DNA of 64,000 bases from Clostridium pasteurianum BC1 (GTDB lineage Bacteria > Bacillota > Clostridia > Clostridiales > Clostridiaceae). Where the stretch lies: contig NC_021182.1 of the NCBI RefSeq assembly GCF_000389635.1, forward strand, positions 4,567,925 through 4,631,924, read 5' to 3'. A program made the translations under genes and the position numbers. Below, piece after piece: positions 9,055 to 22,380 of this stretch (positions within the stretch are counted from its first letter, which is position 1; every line of letters begins with the position of its first letter). The notes under the pieces were generated by a model that searched no databases, was not told where the DNA came from, and worked only from the letters and a program-made list of their open reading frames with translations.

Positions 9055-10275
9055 AATCAAATCAGACTATTTAACAATAGAAGTAACAACGCCAGAACCA
9101 ACTGTTCTTCCGCCTTCTCTTATAGCAAATCTTAAATTATCAGTCATTGCTACTGGGCTAATTAATTCAACTGTCATATCTATATGGTCTCCTGGCATTA
9201 CCATTTCCATTCCTTCTGGTAATTTTATTAATCCTGTTACATCTGTTGTTCTGAAATAAAATTGTGGTCTGTATCCATCAAAGAATGGTGTATGTCTTCC
9301 GCCTTCTTCTTTCTTTAATACATATACCTGACCTACAAATTTATTGTGCGGTGTTACTGATCCCGGTTTAGCTAATACCTGACCTCTTTCTATGTCTGTT
9401 CTCTGGATTCCTCTTAGTAATGCTCCAATATTATCTCCTGCCATTGCTTCATCTAGTAATTTTCTGAACATTTCTACTCCAGTTACTACTGTCTTTCCTG
9501 TCTCTTCTCTTATTCCTACGATTTCTACTTCGTCTCCTACATGTAGAATTCCGCTTTCTACTCTTCCTGTTGCAACTGTTCCTCTTCCTGTTATTGTGAA
9601 TACATCTTCTACTGGCATTAGGAATGGCTTATCTGTTGCTCTTTCTGGTGTTGGTATATAGCTATCTACTGCTTCCATTAAGTCTAATATTGGCTTTGAT
9701 GCTTCTGGATCTGTTGGATTCTCTAATGCTTTCAATGCACTTCCTACTATTATTGGAGTATCATCTCCTGGAAATCCATATTCGCTTAACAGTTCTCTTA
9801 CTTCCATTTCTACTAATTCTATTAACTCTGGATCATCTACCATATCTGCTTTGTTTAGGAATACTACTATGTGCTGAACTCCAACTCTGCTTGCTAGTAG
9901 TATATGTTCTCTTGTCTGTGGCATTGGACCATCTGCCGCACTTACTACTAGGATTGCTCCATCCATTTGTGCTGCTCCTGTTATCATGTTCTTTACATAA
10001 TCTGCATGTCCTGGACAATCAACGTGTGCATAATGTCTATTTGCTGTCTCATATTCTACGTGTGCTGTGTTGATTGTTATTCCTCTTTCTTTTTCTTCTG
10101 GTGCTTTATCTATTTCTGCATAGTTTGTTGCTGTTGCTCCACCTGTTTGTGCTAATACTGTTGTTATTGCTGCTGTTAATGTTGTCTTACCATGATCTAC
10201 GTGACCTATTGTTCCTATGTTTACATGTGGTTTATTTCTCTCAAATTTTGCTTTTGCCATTTTTTATTCCTCCTT
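9055..10275. repeat. 1221-bp direct repeat (tuf copy 1)
   Basis: This stretch matches 24942-26162 base for base as far as I compared by eye. The match starts 12 bases after the tuf stop and ends just after the ribosome-binding site (mismatch at 10276 versus 26163). Outside these limits the sequences share nothing. The repeats are in direct orientation, 15,887 bp apart. Confidence 0.9.
9067..10260 (-). CDS. tuf1: Elongation factor Tu, copy 1
   Basis: EF-Tu is the GTPase that brings aminoacyl-tRNA to the ribosomal A site. The 397 residues contain the P-loop GHVDHGKT (19-26), DCPGHADY, the NKAD guanine motif near 136 and SAL near 174, followed by beta-barrel domains 2 and 3. It closes the str operon after fusA, with a 25-bp gap and an AGGAGGAAT ribosome site. 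The protein is identical to the second copy at 24954-26147, and the DNA identity runs slightly past the gene on both sides (9055-10275), pointing to ongoing gene conversion. Confidence 0.99.
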   Translation of the reverse strand: MAKAKFERNKPHVNIGTIGHVDHGKTTLTAAITTVLAQTGGATATNYAEIDKAPEEKERGITINTAHVEYETANRHYAHVDCPGHADYVKNMITGAAQMDGAILVVSAADGPMPQTREHILLASRVGVQHIVVFLNKADMVDDPELIELVEMEVRELLSEYGFPGDDTPIIVGSALKALENPTDPEASKPILDLMEAVDSYIPTPERATDKPFLMPVEDVFTITGRGTVATGRVESGILHVGDEVEIVGIREETGKTVVTGVEMFRKLLDEAMAGDNIGALLRGIQRTDIERGQVLAKPGSVTPHNKFVGQVYVLKKEEGGRHTPFFDGYRPQFYFRTTDVTGLIKLPEGMEMVMPGDHIDMTVELISPVAMTDNLRFAIREGGRTVGSGVVTSIVK

Positions 10276-10285
10276 AAAAAAACAA

Positions 10286-12349
10286 TTATTTTCTTTCTCC
10301 AATTATTTGTTCTTGAATACTCTTAGGTACTTCTTCATAGTGATCAAATACCATGCTATAAGTTCCTCTACCTTGTGTCCTTGATCTAAGAACAGTAGCA
10401 TAACCAAACATCTCTGATAATGGAACAAATGCTCTTATAACTTGTGCACCAGCTTGAGCTTCCATTCCCTCAATTCTTCCTCTTCTTCCATTGACATCTC
10501 CCATTACATCTCCCATATACTCTTCTGGAACTACTACTTCAACTTTCATCATGGGCTCAAGTATTACAGGATCAGCCTTTGCCATTGCATTTTTGAATGC
10601 CATAGATCCAGCTATTTTAAATGCCATTTCATTTGAGTCAACATCGTGGTAAGAACCATCTACTACTTTAACTTTAAAGTTTATAGTCTTATATCCAGCT
10701 AAAACACCACTTTCTGATGCTTCTCTGATACCATCATCAATTGGCTGTATATATTCTTTAGGAATAGATCCACCAACTACGGCATTTTCAAATGTATATT
10801 CACCTTCAGCTGGTTCTATCTCAATCCAACAATGGCCGTATTGTCCACGACCACCGGACTGTCTAACAAATTTACCTTCTGCTTTAACTGCTTTTCTAAC
10901 AGTTTCCTTATAGGCAACCTGTGGTTTACCTACATTACATTCAACTTTAAATTCCCTTGTAAGTCTATCAACTATAATTTCAAGATGTAGTTCGCCCATA
11001 CCAGATATAATTGTTTGACCAGTTTCTTGATCTGTATGAGTTTTAAAAGTTGGATCTTCCTCTGCAAGCTTTGCCAAAGCTATACCCATTTTTTCTTGAC
11101 CAGCTTTTGTCTTTGGTTCTATAGCTACATCAATAACTGTTTCTGGGAATACCATATTTTCCAATATTATTGGATTAGCCTCATCACATAGTGTATCTCC
11201 TGTAGTTGTAGATTTAAGACCAACAATAGCACCTAAATCTCCTGCTTCTAATTCTTCAACTTCTTCTCTATGATTGGAATGCATCTTAACAAGCCTTCCA
11301 ATTCTTTCTTTTTTACCCTTTGTAGAATTTAACACATAAGATCCACTCTTCATTACTCCTGAGTATATTCTTGTAAATGCAAGCTTCCCTACAAATGGAT
11401 CTGTAGCAATCTTAAATGCTAACGCTGACATGGGCTCATCATCACTAGTATGTCTTACATCCTCTTCACCCGTAATAGTTTCTCCCTTTATAGGTGGAAT
11501 ATCAAGTGGTGATGGCATGTAGTCAATAACAGCATCCAGCATCTGTTGAACACCTTTATTTTTATAAGAAGAACCACAAGTAACTGGTACAAATTTATTT
11601 GCTATAACACCTTTTCTAATTGCGGCCTTTATTTCTTCCTCAGTTATCTCTTCACCTTCAAGATATTTCATTGTTAAATCTTCATCTAATTCCGCAACTG
11701 CTTCTATCATTGAAGCTCTGTACTCTTCTGCTAAATCCTTCATATCCTCTGGAATTGCAGCTTCTTCCATTTCAGTACCTAATTCATCCTCATATATTAT
11801 AGCTTCATTTTTTATAAGATCAACTATTCCTATGAAGTTATCTTCTTTACCTATAGGTAACTGTATTGGAACTGCATTTGCCTTAAGTCTATCTCTCATC
11901 ATATTAACAGATCTAAAAAAATCAGCTCCTAATATATCCATTTTATTAATATAAGCCATTCTTGGTACTTTATATTTTTCTGCCTGTCTCCATACATTTT
12001 CTGATTGAGGTTCAACTCCACCCTTGGCATCATAGACAGCAACTGCTCCATCAAGAACTCTTAGGGATCTTTCAACTTCAACTGTAAAATCTACGTGTCC
12101 TGGTGTATCTATAATATTTATTTCATGCTCTTTCCAATAACATGTAGTTGCAGCTGAGGTTATTGTGATACCTCTTTCTTGTTCTTGAACCATCCAGTCC
12201 ATTGTAGCTGCGCCCTCGTGAACTTCACCAATCTTGTGTGTTCTACCTGTATAAAACAATATACGTTCTGTAGTTGTTGTTTTACCAGCATCAATATGTG
12301 CCATTATTCCTATATTACGGAATTTTTCTAATGGATATTTTCTAGTCAC
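10286..12349 (-). CDS. fusA: Elongation factor G
   Basis: EF-G is the GTPase that drives ribosomal translocation and, with RRF, recycling. The 687-residue protein has the P-loop AHIDAGKTT (17-25), switch-[10 protein letters not shown], the NKMD motif, and C-terminal domains III-V ending with the [18 protein letters not shown] loop of domain IV/V. Length is typical for canonical EF-G1 rather than the specialised EF-G2. It lies between rpsG and tuf1. A hairpin at 12389-12420 lies in the gap to rpsG. Confidence 0.99.
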   Translation of the reverse strand: MTRKYPLEKFRNIGIMAHIDAGKTTTTERILFYTGRTHKIGEVHEGAATMDWMVQEQERGITITSAATTCYWKEHEINIIDTPGHVDFTVEVERSLRVLDGAVAVYDAKGGVEPQSENVWRQAEKYKVPRMAYINKMDILGADFFRSVNMMRDRLKANAVPIQLPIGKEDNFIGIVDLIKNEAIIYEDELGTEMEEAAIPEDMKDLAEEYRASMIEAVAELDEDLTMKYLEGEEITEEEIKAAIRKGVIANKFVPVTCGSSYKNKGVQQMLDAVIDYMPSPLDIPPIKGETITGEEDVRHTSDDEPMSALAFKIATDPFVGKLAFTRIYSGVMKSGSYVLNSTKGKKERIGRLVKMHSNHREEVEELEAGDLGAIVGLKSTTTGDTLCDEANPIILENMVFPETVIDVAIEPKTKAGQEKMGIALAKLAEEDPTFKTHTDQETGQTIISGMGELHLEIIVDRLTREFKVECNVGKPQVAYKETVRKAVKAEGKFVRQSGGRGQYGHCWIEIEPAEGEYTFENAVVGGSIPKEYIQPIDDGIREASESGVLAGYKTINFKVKVVDGSYHDVDSNEMAFKIAGSMAFKNAMAKADPVILEPMMKVEVVVPEEYMGDVMGDVNGRRGRIEGMEAQAGAQVIRAFVPLSEMFGYATVLRSRTQGRGTYSMVFDHYEEVPKSIQEQIIGERK

Positions 12350-12388
12350 TATTTTTCCTCCTCTCGATTATCGCAATATAAAATTTGA

Positions 12389-12420
12389 CAAAACTGCTTT
12401 GGATATCCAAAACAGTTTTG
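12389..12420 (-). other. Long hairpin between rpsG and fusA
   Basis: On the minus strand CAAAACTG then TTTGG pair with CCAAA then CAGTTTTG around an ATAT loop: 13 Watson-Crick pairs plus one G-U pair, with no bulge. Only TTTGTCAAATTTTA follows, a weak U-tract, so it may be a partial attenuator or processing site in the str operon. Confidence 0.5.
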
Positions 12421-12431
12421 CTATGTTATTA

Positions 12432-13101
<670 letters not shown>

Positions 13102-13479
13102 CTATTTTTGTTTTGGTTTCTTAGCACCATATTTCGATCTAGATTGCATTCTGTTGGCAACACCAGCGGCATCTAATGTACCTCTGACAATATGGTATCT
13201 AACACCTGGTAAATCCTTAACTCTTCCACCTCTTATAAGAACAACACTATGTTCTTGTAAATTGTGGCCTACACCTGGTATATAAGCAGTAACTTCATAT
13301 CCATTAGTAAGTCTAACTCTGGCAATTTTTCTCAAAGCTGAGTTAGGCTTCTTTGGAGTTGTTGTTTTAACTACAGTACATACTCCTCTTTTTTGTGGAC
13401 ATTCTTTTAATGCTGGCGCAGTTGATTTAACAATAGTTGTCTTTCTACCTTTTCTTACCAATTGGTTAATGGTTGGCAT
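13102..13479 (-). CDS. rpsL: 30S ribosomal protein S12 (uS12)
   Basis: uS12 lies at the decoding centre and controls accuracy. The start is the ATG at 13479 ([12 protein letters not shown]), preceded by GGAGGTG at ideal spacing; a ten-codon upstream extension of the frame is spurious. The 125-residue protein keeps the two streptomycin loops, [16 protein letters not shown] and [14 protein letters not shown], with the usual lysines, so no ribosomal streptomycin-resistance change is visible. An unusually long gap (199 bp) separates it from rpsG downstream. Confidence 0.98.
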   Translation of the reverse strand: MPTINQLVRKGRKTTIVKSTAPALKECPQKRGVCTVVKTTTPKKPNSALRKIARVRLTNGYEVTAYIPGVGHNLQEHSVVLIRGGRVKDLPGVRYHIVRGTLDAAGVANRMQSRSKYGAKKPKQK

Positions 13480-13538
13480 ACTTACACCTCCTTTAAAATC
13501 TACTATCAATATATTAATTTAGATAATAGCAACTCTCT

Positions 13539-13778
13539 TTACTCCAGAATTAAAGCACTTGCTGCTCCCACATCTATTCCGCAAAGCTTCCCTAATTCTT
13601 TCATAGTTTCAATGTAAACAATCTCTAAGGAATGCTCCATGGATAACTCCTCAACAGTATTAATTAATTTATTGTCAGCATCTTTTGCAATATAAACAAC
13701 TCTACCTTCTCCACTTTTTATGGCTTTAATAGTTTGTTTTATACCAACAACTTTTTTCCCGCTAAGTCTGTTTACCAT
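13539..13778 (-). CDS. rplGB: L7Ae/YbxF-like K-turn RNA-binding protein
   Basis: Small protein of the L7Ae/L30e family, found in Firmicutes between rpoC and rpsL; the Bacillus homologue YbxF binds K-turn RNA. The 79 residues show the L7Ae fold pattern: [24 protein letters not shown], then a hydrophobic strand ([10 protein letters not shown]), then the conserved end [18 protein letters not shown]. It is about the minimal family length. It is first in the str transcript, with its own strong promoter at 13837-13865. The exact cellular target is not known to me. Confidence 0.93.
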   Translation of the reverse strand: MVNRLSGKKVVGIKQTIKAIKSGEGRVVYIAKDADNKLINTVEELSMEHSLEIVYIETMKELGKLCGIDVGAASALILE

Positions 13779-13836
13779 AAAATACCCTCCTTATGATAAA
13801 TTACTGTAAGATTTCAATTAAAATCACACAAACTGT

Positions 13837-13865
13837 ATTTTATCATTTTAAACTTTTCATGTCAA
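13837..13865 (-). promoter_or_regulatory. Sigma-A promoter of the str operon
   Basis: TTGACA (13860-13865), 17-bp spacer and TAAAAT (13837-13842). It lies in the 103-bp gap after rpoC, with the short inverted repeat ACAAAT/ATTTGT just upstream of or overlapping the -35. No terminator is seen after rpoC, so read-through from rpoBC is also likely. Confidence 0.85.
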
Positions 13866-13881
13866 CAAATCATTTGTTAAG

Positions 13882-16800
13882 TTAACTTTCTTTAACTAAA
13901 ATTTCATTATCTTCTCGTTTTTCATCTTCTATACTTATATTTTTGTACCTTGCCATACCTGTACCAGCTGGTATAAGTTTACCAATAATAACATTTTCCT
14001 TAAGACCTACTAGTGGATCAATTTTACCTTTAATTGCCGCATCTGTAAGGACCCTAGTGGTTTCTTGGAAAGATGCTGCTGATAAGAATGAATCTGTTGC
14101 AAGAGCTGCTTTTGTTATTCCAAGTAAAGCAATTCTTCCTTTTGCTGGTTCGCCACCGTTAGCTTCTATACTATCATTAGCTTCATTAAAGTCAAAAATA
14201 TCAATCATTGTACCTGGCAACAATTCTGTGTCTCCTGAATCCTCAACTTTAACTTTTCTAGTCATTTGTCTTACTACAACTTCAAGATGTTTATCATTTA
14301 TATCAACACCCTGTAATCTATAAACTTTTTGAACCTCCGACAGGAGATAATTTTTAACAGCATTAACACCTTTTATTCTTAATATATCATGTGGATTTAT
14401 AGAACCCTCTGTAATTTCATCTCCAGCATTTATAATATCTCCATTTCGAACCTTAAGACTTGATCCAAAAGGTATATCATAACTAACTTCCTCACCAGCA
14501 TCAGTGACAATATATATTATCCTCTTTTTCTTAGTATCTTCAAGTCTGACGGTTCCCGAAACTTCACTTACTATTGCAAGACCCTTTGGTTTTCTTGCTT
14601 CAAAAAGTTCTTCAACTCTAGGAAGACCTTGAGTTATATCTGCTCCTGCAACTCCTCCTGTATGGAATGTTCTCATGGTTAATTGTGTTCCCGGTTCACC
14701 AATTGACTGGGCTGCTATAATTCCAACGGCTTCACCAATACCTATTTGCTGAGCAGTAGCCATATCCATACCATAACATTTAGCGCATACACCATATTTA
14801 CAATCACATGTAAATACAGATCTTATTTTTACTTTTTTAACCCCAGCATTTTCTACTTTCTCAGCTAGGTGAATATCCATGTAGGTATCTCTATGGACAA
14901 TTATATCTTTTGTCTTAGGATTTATAATATCTTCAGCATTATATCTACCTGTAAGTCTTTCTTTTAAAGGTTCTATAACTTCATTTCCCTCTTTTATTTC
15001 AGATACTTCAAACCCTTCTTCAGCACCACAATCATCAACTTTTACAATAACATCTTGTGATACATCTACAAGTCTTCTTGTAAGATATCCTGAATCCGCT
15101 GTCTTAAGTGCTGTATCTGCATTACCTTTTCTTGCTCCATGAGTTGATATAAAGTACTCAAGCACATCAAGGCCCTCTCTAAAAGATGCTTTAATAGGCA
15201 TTTCCAAAATCTTACCAGATGGATTAGCCATAAGTCCTCTCATACCAGCAAGCTGCTTAATCTGACTCTTAGAACCTCTGGCTCCTGAATCAGCCATCAT
15301 AAATATAGGATTAAATCTATCCAAGTTATTCATAAGAGCATCTGCAACTTCCTCAGTTGTTTTAGTCCAAACATCTATTACTCTTTCATATCTCTCATTT
15401 TCAGAAATATATCCTCTTCTATACAATTTTTCTATTTTATCAACAGACGTTTGTGCTTCATTAAGTAAAGTTTTCTTTTCTGGAGGAACCGTCATATCAG
15501 ATGTAGAAACTGTTATAGCTCCTATAGATGAATAGTGGTATCCCTTAGCTTTAATCTTATCTAACATAATTGATGTTTTAGTTGGCCCGTGCTTTAAATA
15601 ACATTTATCTATAATCTTACCTAAATTCTTTTTACCAACTAAGAAATCAACTTCTAGTTTAAATTCATTTTCAGGAACACTTCTATCAATAAATCCTAGA
15701 TCTTGAGGTATGGACTCATTAAATAAAAGTTTTCCAGGTGTAGTATCTATTATTTTATATACTTTTTCCCCATCAATAACCTTAAACAATTTAACTTTTA
15801 CTTTAGCATGAACATCAACTTCTCCTAATTGATATGCCATAATAACTTCTTCTGGCGAAGAAAATGAATTTCCTTCACCTTTAACATTATCTTTATCAAT
15901 GGTCAAATAATAAGATCCCAATACCATATCCTGTGTTGGAACACATACAGGCTTACCATCTGATGGTTTTAATATATTATGAGCAGCTAACATTAAAAAT
16001 CTTGCTTCTGCTTGCGCTTCCACTGATAAAGGAACATGGACCGCCATCTGATCACCATCAAAATCTGCATTATATGCTGTACAAGCAAGTGGATGTAATT
16101 TTATTGCTCTTCCCTCAACTAATATAGGTTGGAAAGCTTGAATTCCTAGTCTATGAAGAGTAGGTGCACGATTTAACAATACAGGATGATCTGAAATTAC
16201 TTCTTCAAGTACATCCCAAACCTGAGGTTGAACTCTTTCAACCATTCTCTTTGCACTTTTTATATTATGGGCAACTCCACTTTCAACCAACTTCTTCATT
16301 ACAAAAGGCTTAAATAATTCTAATGCCATTTCCTTTGGAAGTCCGCATTGATACATTTTTAATTCCGGTCCAACAACTATAACTGAACGGCCTGAATAGT
16401 CAACACGTTTTCCAAGAAGATTTTGTCTAAATCTTCCTTGTTTACCCTTAAGCATATCTGAAAGAGATTTTAGAGGCCTATTTCCCGGTCCTGTTACCGG
16501 CCTTCCTCTTCTTCCATTATCAATAAGAGCATCTACAGCCTCTTGCAACATTCTTTTTTCATTTCTTACAATTATATCTGGAGCTCCCAAATCTAAAAGT
16601 TTTTTAAGTCTATTATTTCTATTAATGACTCTTCTATAAAGGTCATTTAAGTCAGAAGTAGCAAATCTTCCACCATCAAGTTGAACCATAGGTCTTAAAT
16701 CTGGTGGAATAACTGGTATTACATCAATAATCATCCAGTCAGGTTTGTTACTTGATTTTCTAAAAGATTCTACAACTTCTAATCTTCTTATTATTCTTAT

Positions 16801-17409
16801 TCTCTTCTGTCCTGTACTTGTTTTTAAATCATCTTTTAGTTCAACAGACAGCTGCTCTAATCCTATTTCTTCAAGTAATCTTTTAATTGATTCAGCTCCC
16901 ATTCCAGCATCGAAGCTATCTTCACCATACTTATCAATAGCTTCTCTATATTCTTTTTCGTTCAAAAGCTGTTTCTTTAATAAAGCTGTTTCTTTTGGAT
17001 CTAGAACAACATAGGATGCAAAGTACAGTATTTTTTCTAAAGCTCTAGGAGACATATCTAGTATCAATCCCATACGAGATGGTATTCCTTTAAAATACCA
17101 TATATGAGATACTGGGGCAGCAAGCTCTATATGACCCATTCTTTCACGCCTAACTTTAGCCTTAGTTACTTCTACACCACATCTATCACATACTATACCT
17201 TTATACCTAACTCTTTTATATTTACCACAATGACATTCCCAATCCTTCATAGGTCCAAATATTCTTTCACAGAATAATCCATCCTTTTCAGGTTTTAAAG
17301 TCCTATAATTTATAGTTTCTGGTTTTTTCACTTCACCTCTAGACCATTCTCTTATCTTTTCTGGTGAAGCTAATCCTATTTGTAAAGCATCAAAATTATT
17401 TAATTCCAA
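13882..17409 (-). CDS. rpoC: RNA polymerase beta' subunit
   Basis: Catalytic subunit of RNA polymerase. The 1175-residue protein has the N-terminal zinc ribbon (C59, C61, C74, C77), the clamp and the switch regions. Near residue 450 is the metal-binding active-site motif [12 protein letters not shown], whose three aspartates hold the catalytic magnesium. The second zinc site ([11 protein letters not shown]) is near residue 865, and the trigger-loop region includes [16 protein letters not shown]. Length is typical of Firmicutes, without the large insertions of proteobacteria. It follows rpoB by 21 bases. Confidence 0.99.
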   Translation of the reverse strand: MELNNFDALQIGLASPEKIREWSRGEVKKPETINYRTLKPEKDGLFCERIFGPMKDWECHCGKYKRVRYKGIVCDRCGVEVTKAKVRRERMGHIELAAPVSHIWYFKGIPSRMGLILDMSPRALEKILYFASYVVLDPKETALLKKQLLNEKEYREAIDKYGEDSFDAGMGAESIKRLLEEIGLEQLSVELKDDLKTSTGQKRIRIIRRLEVVESFRKSSNKPDWMIIDVIPVIPPDLRPMVQLDGGRFATSDLNDLYRRVINRNNRLKKLLDLGAPDIIVRNEKRMLQEAVDALIDNGRRGRPVTGPGNRPLKSLSDMLKGKQGRFRQNLLGKRVDYSGRSVIVVGPELKMYQCGLPKEMALELFKPFVMKKLVESGVAHNIKSAKRMVERVQPQVWDVLEEVISDHPVLLNRAPTLHRLGIQAFQPILVEGRAIKLHPLACTAYNADFDGDQMAVHVPLSVEAQAEARFLMLAAHNILKPSDGKPVCVPTQDMVLGSYYLTIDKDNVKGEGNSFSSPEEVIMAYQLGEVDVHAKVKVKLFKVIDGEKVYKIIDTTPGKLLFNESIPQDLGFIDRSVPENEFKLEVDFLVGKKNLGKIIDKCYLKHGPTKTSIMLDKIKAKGYHYSSIGAITVSTSDMTVPPEKKTLLNEAQTSVDKIEKLYRRGYISENERYERVIDVWTKTTEEVADALMNNLDRFNPIFMMADSGARGSKSQIKQLAGMRGLMANPSGKILEMPIKASFREGLDVLEYFISTHGARKGNADTALKTADSGYLTRRLVDVSQDVIVKVDDCGAEEGFEVSEIKEGNEVIEPLKERLTGRYNAEDIINPKTKDIIVHRDTYMDIHLAEKVENAGVKKVKIRSVFTCDCKYGVCAKCYGMDMATAQQIGIGEAVGIIAAQSIGEPGTQLTMRTFHTGGVAGADITQGLPRVEELFEARKPKGLAIVSEVSGTVRLEDTKKKRIIYIVTDAGEEVSYDIPFGSSLKVRNGDIINAGDEITEGSINPHDILRIKGVNAVKNYLLSEVQKVYRLQGVDINDKHLEVVVRQMTRKVKVEDSGDTELLPGTMIDIFDFNEANDSIEANGGEPAKGRIALLGITKAALATDSFLSAASFQETTRVLTDAAIKGKIDPLVGLKENVIIGKLIPAGTGMARYKNISIEDEKREDNEILVKES

Positions 17410-17430
17410 GGGTACATCCTCCCTTCATAA

Positions 17431-20400
17431 TTAGTGTTCATCATTGAAATCTTCAAGTTCTAATCCGTCTTGAAGATCATCTAAAGGCAAATCATCATAA
17501 TCTAGGTCAATATCATCATCTGAGTCTTGGTTATCAGATTCAATATAATCATCTGGCGGAGTTGGAGGAACACTATCTTCATTTCCTTCAATGTTCACAT
17601 CTAAATCTTCCAAGCCTTCTTCCATTGTTTCTTTCAATTTTACTTCTTGATTATCTCCTGCAAGAACTTTCACATCCAAACATAAAGCTTGAAGTTCTTT
17701 TATAAGAACCTTAAATGACTCTGGAACACCTGGTTCTGGTATGTTCTCACCTTTAACTATAGATTCGTATGTCTTAACTCTACCCACAACATCATCAGAC
17801 TTAAAGGTTAATATTTCCTGTAAAGTATGAGCTGCACCGTATGCCTCAAGTGCCCAAACCTCCATTTCACCAAACCTCTGGCCACCAAACTGTGCTTTAC
17901 CACCTAAAGGTTGTTGTGTAACTAGAGAATAGGGACCCGTTGATCTAGCATGTATTTTATCATCAACCAAATGTGCTAGTTTCAGTATATACATATATCC
18001 AACTGTAACCCTACTGTCAAATGCTTCTCCAGTTCTTCCATCGTATAGTACAGTCTTTCCATCTTCGTCATATCCTGCCTTTTGTAAACATTTAACTATT
18101 TCTGGTTCTGTAGCACCATCAAATACAGGCGTTGCAATATGCCATCCAAGATTAGCTGCTGCCCATCCCAAATGGACTTCCAAAACCTGCCCTATATTCA
18201 TACGAGAAGGAACACCCAACGGATTCAAGCATATTTGAAGAGGTCTACCATCTGGTAAAAATGGCATATCTTCTTCTGGTAAAACTCTTGAAATAACACC
18301 TTTATTACCATGCCTTCCTGCCATCTTATCACCAACAGATATTTTTCTCTTCTGGGCTATATAACATCTTACTAATTCATTAACCCCAGGAGGTAATTCG
18401 TCTCCATTTTCTCTTGTGAAAACTTTTATATCCACAATTATTCCAGCTTCTCCATGAGGAACCCTAAGAGATGTATCTCTTACTTCTCTTGCTTTTTCCC
18501 CAAATATAGCTCTTAGAAGCCTTTCTTCTGCTGTTAATTCAGTTTCACCTTTAGGTGTAACTTTTCCCACTAATATGTCTCCTGAACGTACTTCTGCACC
18601 TATTCTTATAATTCCTCTCTCATCTATATCCTTAAGAGCGTCATCACCTACGTTAGGTATATCTCTAGTAATTTCCTCAGGTCCAAGCTTAGTATCTCTA
18701 GCTTCCGCTTCATATTCTTCTATATGGATTGATGTAAATACATCTTCTCTAACAAGTTCTTCAGATATAAGCATAGCATCTTCATAATTATATCCTTCCC
18801 AAGTTATAAAGCCCATGCGAATATTTTTACCTAATGCTATTTCTCCCAAGTCAGTAGATGGCCCATCTGATAGAACAGTGCCAACATCTACCTTTTCTCC
18901 TTTTGATACTATAGGCCTTTGATTTATACATGTTCCTTGGTTAGATCTTTTAAACTTCAATAATCTGTAAGAATCAATAGAGCCATTATCATCTCTCTTC
19001 ACTCTTACTTCATTAGCACTTACATAATCAATTATACCTGCGTGCTTTGCTTTAGGAAGAACTCCTGAATCAACAGCAGCCTTAAACTCTATACCTGTTC
19101 CTACAATAGGAGCCTGAGGCTTTAATAAAGGCACTGCCTGACGCTGCATGTTTGAACCCATAAGTGCACGACTGGCATCATCATTTTCAAGAAACGGTAT
19201 CATAGCTGTAGCTACTGATACTATCTGCCTTGAAGATACATCCATTAGGTCAACCTCTGTATTTGATACAACTAATACATCATCTCTGGTTCTAACAGTT
19301 ATTTTACTATCTATAAAATTTCCTGCTTCATCTAAAGGTTCATTTGCCTGTGCAATTAAGAATTGATCTTCTTCGTCTGCCGTAAAATATCTTATTTCAT
19401 TTAAAACCTTACCATTTTTTTTATCAACAATTCTATATGGACTTTCTATAAATCCATAATCATTAACCTTAGCATAAGTAGCTAAAGAGTTTATAAGTCC
19501 TATGTTAGGACCTTCTGGTGTTTCTATAGGACACATTCTTCCATAATGGGAATGATGAACGTCTCTAACTTCAAATCCAGCTCTTTCTCTTGAAAGTCCA
19601 CCTGGACCTAACGCCGACAATCTTCTCTTGTGTGTAAGCTCTGATAGTGGATTTGTTTGATCCATAAATTGTGAAAGTTGTGAACTACCAAAGAATTCTT
19701 TAATAGCTGCTGCCACTGGTCTTATATTGATAAGTGCCTGAGGCGTTATTACTTCTTGATCCTGAATAGTCATTCTTTCCTTGACCACTCTCTCCATTCT
19801 TGATAGCCCTATTCTAAATTGATTCTGCAATAATTCGCCAACAGATCTAAGTCTTCTGTTACCTAAATGGTCAATATCATCTACATTGCCCACACCATAA
19901 GCTAGCCCTAGCTCATAACTTACTGTTGCGTATATATCATCTTTCACAATATGTTTTGGCACCAATCTGTGAATATTCTTTTTAAGCTGCTCTTTTATTG
20001 AGTCCTCTTCAGTATAATTTTGCAATATCTCATTTAATATTGGATAATGTACTAACTCTTTTATATTCAGATCACTAATATCAAATTTAATAAAATGTTT
20101 GATATTTACAAAATGATTTCCTATAACTCTAATTACTTTATCATCAATTATAATATCCACTTTATTAATTCCAGAGTCTTGAATTTCAATAGCCTTTTCC
20201 CTATCAATTCTCTCACCTTTTTGGACAACTATCTCTCCAGTTTCATCATTAACTATATCCTCAGCAGCTATCTTATTGGCAATTCTAAGACTTATGGCTA
20301 ATTTTTTATTAAATTTATATCTTCCAACTCTAGATAAATCATATCTCTTAGGATCAAAAAACAAAGAGTCTATAAGTGAAACTGCACTATCTACAGTAGG

Positions 20401-21135
20401 AGGTTCACCAGGCCTTAATCTTTTATATATTTCTAACAATGCCTCTTCTTTAGTTTTTGTATTATCCTTCTCAATTGTGGCCTTTAATCTCTCTTCTTCA
20501 CCAAAATACTCTACAATATCAGCATCTGATCCATAACCCATGGCTCTCGCCAATATAGTAATTGGTAATTTTCTAGTCTTATCTATCCTTACATAGATAA
20601 CACTATTACTATCAGTTTCGTATTCTAGCCAAGCTCCTCTATTTGGAATAACTGTAGATGAAAATAATTTTTTACCAGTTTTATCTACCAAGAAATCATA
20701 ATAAACACCTGGCGACCTTACCAATTGACTTACTATAACTCTTTCAGCACCGTTAATTACAAAAGTTCCCTGTTCTGTCATTAAAGGAAAGTCTCCCATA
20801 AAAACTTCCTGTTCTTTAACTTCACCAGTCTCCTTATTAAGCAATCTAACCTTTACCTTTAAAGGTGCTGCATATGTAGTATCTCTTTCCTTACATTCCT
20901 CCACAGAATACTTGATGTTTTCCATATCAAGTTTGTAGCCTACAAACTCTAGAACAAGATTGCCTGTATAATCTTGAATTGGATTAATGTCATCAAATAT
21001 TTCCTGAAGTCCTTCTTTAAGAAACCACTCATATGAATCTAATTGTATTTCTATGAGATTAGGCATCTTTCCAATTTCATGTTGCTTAGAAAAACTCATT
21101 CTTGTTCTTTTACCCACTTGCACAGGATGTACCAT
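17431..21135 (-). CDS. rpoB: RNA polymerase beta subunit
   Basis: Second large subunit of RNA polymerase. The 1234-residue product starts [18 protein letters not shown] and contains the rifampicin pocket [20 protein letters not shown] followed by [10 protein letters not shown], with the Gln, Asp, His, Arg and Ser residues typical of drug-sensitive enzymes. The C-terminal [22 protein letters not shown] clamp contact is intact. After the family end near residue 1170 comes an acidic tail of about 60 residues rich in Asp and Glu. It is transcribed from the promoter at 21308-21336 with a leader of about 165 nt. Confidence 0.99.
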   Translation of the reverse strand: MVHPVQVGKRTRMSFSKQHEIGKMPNLIEIQLDSYEWFLKEGLQEIFDDINPIQDYTGNLVLEFVGYKLDMENIKYSVEECKERDTTYAAPLKVKVRLLNKETGEVKEQEVFMGDFPLMTEQGTFVINGAERVIVSQLVRSPGVYYDFLVDKTGKKLFSSTVIPNRGAWLEYETDSNSVIYVRIDKTRKLPITILARAMGYGSDADIVEYFGEEERLKATIEKDNTKTKEEALLEIYKRLRPGEPPTVDSAVSLIDSLFFDPKRYDLSRVGRYKFNKKLAISLRIANKIAAEDIVNDETGEIVVQKGERIDREKAIEIQDSGINKVDIIIDDKVIRVIGNHFVNIKHFIKFDISDLNIKELVHYPILNEILQNYTEEDSIKEQLKKNIHRLVPKHIVKDDIYATVSYELGLAYGVGNVDDIDHLGNRRLRSVGELLQNQFRIGLSRMERVVKERMTIQDQEVITPQALINIRPVAAAIKEFFGSSQLSQFMDQTNPLSELTHKRRLSALGPGGLSRERAGFEVRDVHHSHYGRMCPIETPEGPNIGLINSLATYAKVNDYGFIESPYRIVDKKNGKVLNEIRYFTADEEDQFLIAQANEPLDEAGNFIDSKITVRTRDDVLVVSNTEVDLMDVSSRQIVSVATAMIPFLENDDASRALMGSNMQRQAVPLLKPQAPIVGTGIEFKAAVDSGVLPKAKHAGIIDYVSANEVRVKRDDNGSIDSYRLLKFKRSNQGTCINQRPIVSKGEKVDVGTVLSDGPSTDLGEIALGKNIRMGFITWEGYNYEDAMLISEELVREDVFTSIHIEEYEAEARDTKLGPEEITRDIPNVGDDALKDIDERGIIRIGAEVRSGDILVGKVTPKGETELTAEERLLRAIFGEKAREVRDTSLRVPHGEAGIIVDIKVFTRENGDELPPGVNELVRCYIAQKRKISVGDKMAGRHGNKGVISRVLPEEDMPFLPDGRPLQICLNPLGVPSRMNIGQVLEVHLGWAAANLGWHIATPVFDGATEPEIVKCLQKAGYDEDGKTVLYDGRTGEAFDSRVTVGYMYILKLAHLVDDKIHARSTGPYSLVTQQPLGGKAQFGGQRFGEMEVWALEAYGAAHTLQEILTFKSDDVVGRVKTYESIVKGENIPEPGVPESFKVLIKELQALCLDVKVLAGDNQEVKLKETMEEGLEDLDVNIEGNEDSVPPTPPDDYIESDNQDSDDDIDLDYDDLPLDDLQDGLELEDFNDEH

Positions 21136-21307
21136 TAGCTTTCACCCCTTGTATAAACTAAAATAACCAAAAACGCACTTCACCTATGGAATTACATTTC
21201 TGGGTTAATCACCTTACTATTTGGTTATTATAACCATAAAACTAACATTAATTCATATAATACGTAATTTTGTTAAACAAAATCTAAATATTTCGTTGCA
21301 TTTCCAT

Positions 21308-21336
21308 ATGATATCATAAAACATATTATATGTCAA
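21308..21336 (-). promoter_or_regulatory. Sigma-A promoter of rpoBC
   Basis: TTGACA (21331-21336), 17-bp spacer, TATCAT (21308-21313). Transcription would start near 21301, leaving a leader of about 165 nt before rpoB. The leader contains the palindromes GGTTATTATAACC (around 21223-21235) and ATTTTGTT...AACAAAAT (around 21269-21285), but no named regulatory RNA that I recognise. Confidence 0.8.
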
Positions 21337-21377
21337 TCCAATTAAAAAATTAAAATTATATGCTGTTTTATTATTCT

Positions 21378-21410
21378 TAAAAAAAAATGGCACTCTTTGG
21401 AGTGCCATTT
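21378..21410 (-). terminator. Terminator after rplL
   Basis: ATGGCACTC-CAAA-GAGTGCCAT is a 9-bp perfect stem, flanked by A and T runs, followed by at least eight T on the minus strand. It lies just after the rplL stop and ends the rplJL transcript before the rpoB promoter. Confidence 0.92.
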
Positions 21411-21420
21411 TAGAAACTGA

Positions 21421-21789
21421 CTACTTTAATTCTACTTTTGCGCCTGTTTCTTCAATTTTAGCTTTAATTGCTTCAGCTTCTTCTTTAGCTACAGCTTCTT
21501 TAATAGTTTTTGGAGCTCCGTCAACTATTTCTTTAGCATCTTTTAATCCTAATCCAGTTATTTCTCTAACTACTTTAATAACTTTGATTTTGTTAGCACC
21601 AGTTTCTGTTAAAACTATATCAAATTCTGATTTTTCTTCAGCTGTAGCACCAGCTGCAGCACCAGCACCAGCTGCAGCTACAGGAGCAGCAGCACTAACA
21701 CCAAATTCTTCTTCACAAGATTTTACTAATTCATTTAACTCTAAAACAGTCATACCTTTTATAGCTTCAATTATTTCTTCTTTTGACAT
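21421..21789 (-). CDS. rplL: 50S ribosomal protein L7/L12 (bL12)
   Basis: bL12 forms the flexible stalk that recruits translation GTPases. The 122-residue protein shows the N-terminal dimerisation helix ([21 protein letters not shown]), an Ala/Gly-rich hinge around residues 35-55, and the C-terminal factor-binding domain with [24 protein letters not shown]. Length and composition are typical. It is coupled with rplJ upstream and is followed by a strong terminator, so the pair forms its own transcript. Confidence 0.99.
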   Translation of the reverse strand: MSKEEIIEAIKGMTVLELNELVKSCEEEFGVSAAAPVAAAGAGAAAGATAEEKSEFDIVLTETGANKIKVIKVVREITGLGLKDAKEIVDGAPKTIKEAVAKEEAEAIKAKIEETGAKVELK

Positions 21790-21820
21790 TTTATAGCACC
21801 TCCGAATATATTTCTCTTTT

Positions 21821-22333
21821 TTAAGCTTGTTCAGATGACTCTGATTCTTTTTTATCCTTTATAGCGCTTACTAAGTAAGCAAAATTGGATATTGGAGCTT
21901 TGAAGCTTCCAAGTAATTTTGCAATAAGTATTTCCTTTGATGGAACAGATGCAAGTTCTTTGACTTTGTTTTCATCAAATATTTCACCTTGTACGAATCC
22001 TGCTTTTAATTCCAATGCTTTATGAGCTTTGGAAAAATCATTTAAAATTCTTGCAGGAACAGTTGGATCCTCGTATCCAATAGCTACAGCTATTGGTCCC
22101 TCAAGATATTGAACCATTTTTTCAAATCCAAGTTCATTTGCTGCGCGAGTTACTAATGTATTTTTGTAAACTTTATATTCCACACCAGCATCTCTTAAGT
22201 TCTTTCTAAGTTCAGTATCTTCTTCAACTGTCAATCCTTGATAATTTACCATTATAACAGCTTCTGCTTTACCTAACTTATCTTTTATTTCCGAAATTTT
22301 TGCTTCTTTTAATTCTTTAAATTTGCTTGCCAC
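21821..22333 (-). CDS. rplJ: 50S ribosomal protein L10 (uL10)
   Basis: uL10 anchors the bL12 dimers to 23S rRNA at the stalk base and, bound to L12, represses its own mRNA. The 170-residue sequence has the rRNA-binding N-terminal domain ([24 protein letters not shown]) and the helical C-terminal tail that carries L12 dimers ([17 protein letters not shown]). Length is normal. The autoregulatory L10 leader lies directly upstream at 22381-22485, with a promoter at 22504-22532. Confidence 0.98.
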   Translation of the reverse strand: MASKFKELKEAKISEIKDKLGKAEAVIMVNYQGLTVEEDTELRKNLRDAGVEYKVYKNTLVTRAANELGFEKMVQYLEGPIAVAIGYEDPTVPARILNDFSKAHKALELKAGFVQGEIFDENKVKELASVPSKEILIAKLLGSFKAPISNFAYLVSAIKDKKESESSEQA

Positions 22334-22380
22334 TGTGTATCCACCTCCTCACAGTTTAAAACTGCTCAATTAAAAACTAA

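Noticed and set aside
9392-10277. Several long plus-strand open frames, Leu- and Cys-rich, repeated at 25279-26182
   Set aside because: They are antisense shadows of the two identical tuf genes, with no ribosome sites and low-complexity translations caused by tuf codon bias.
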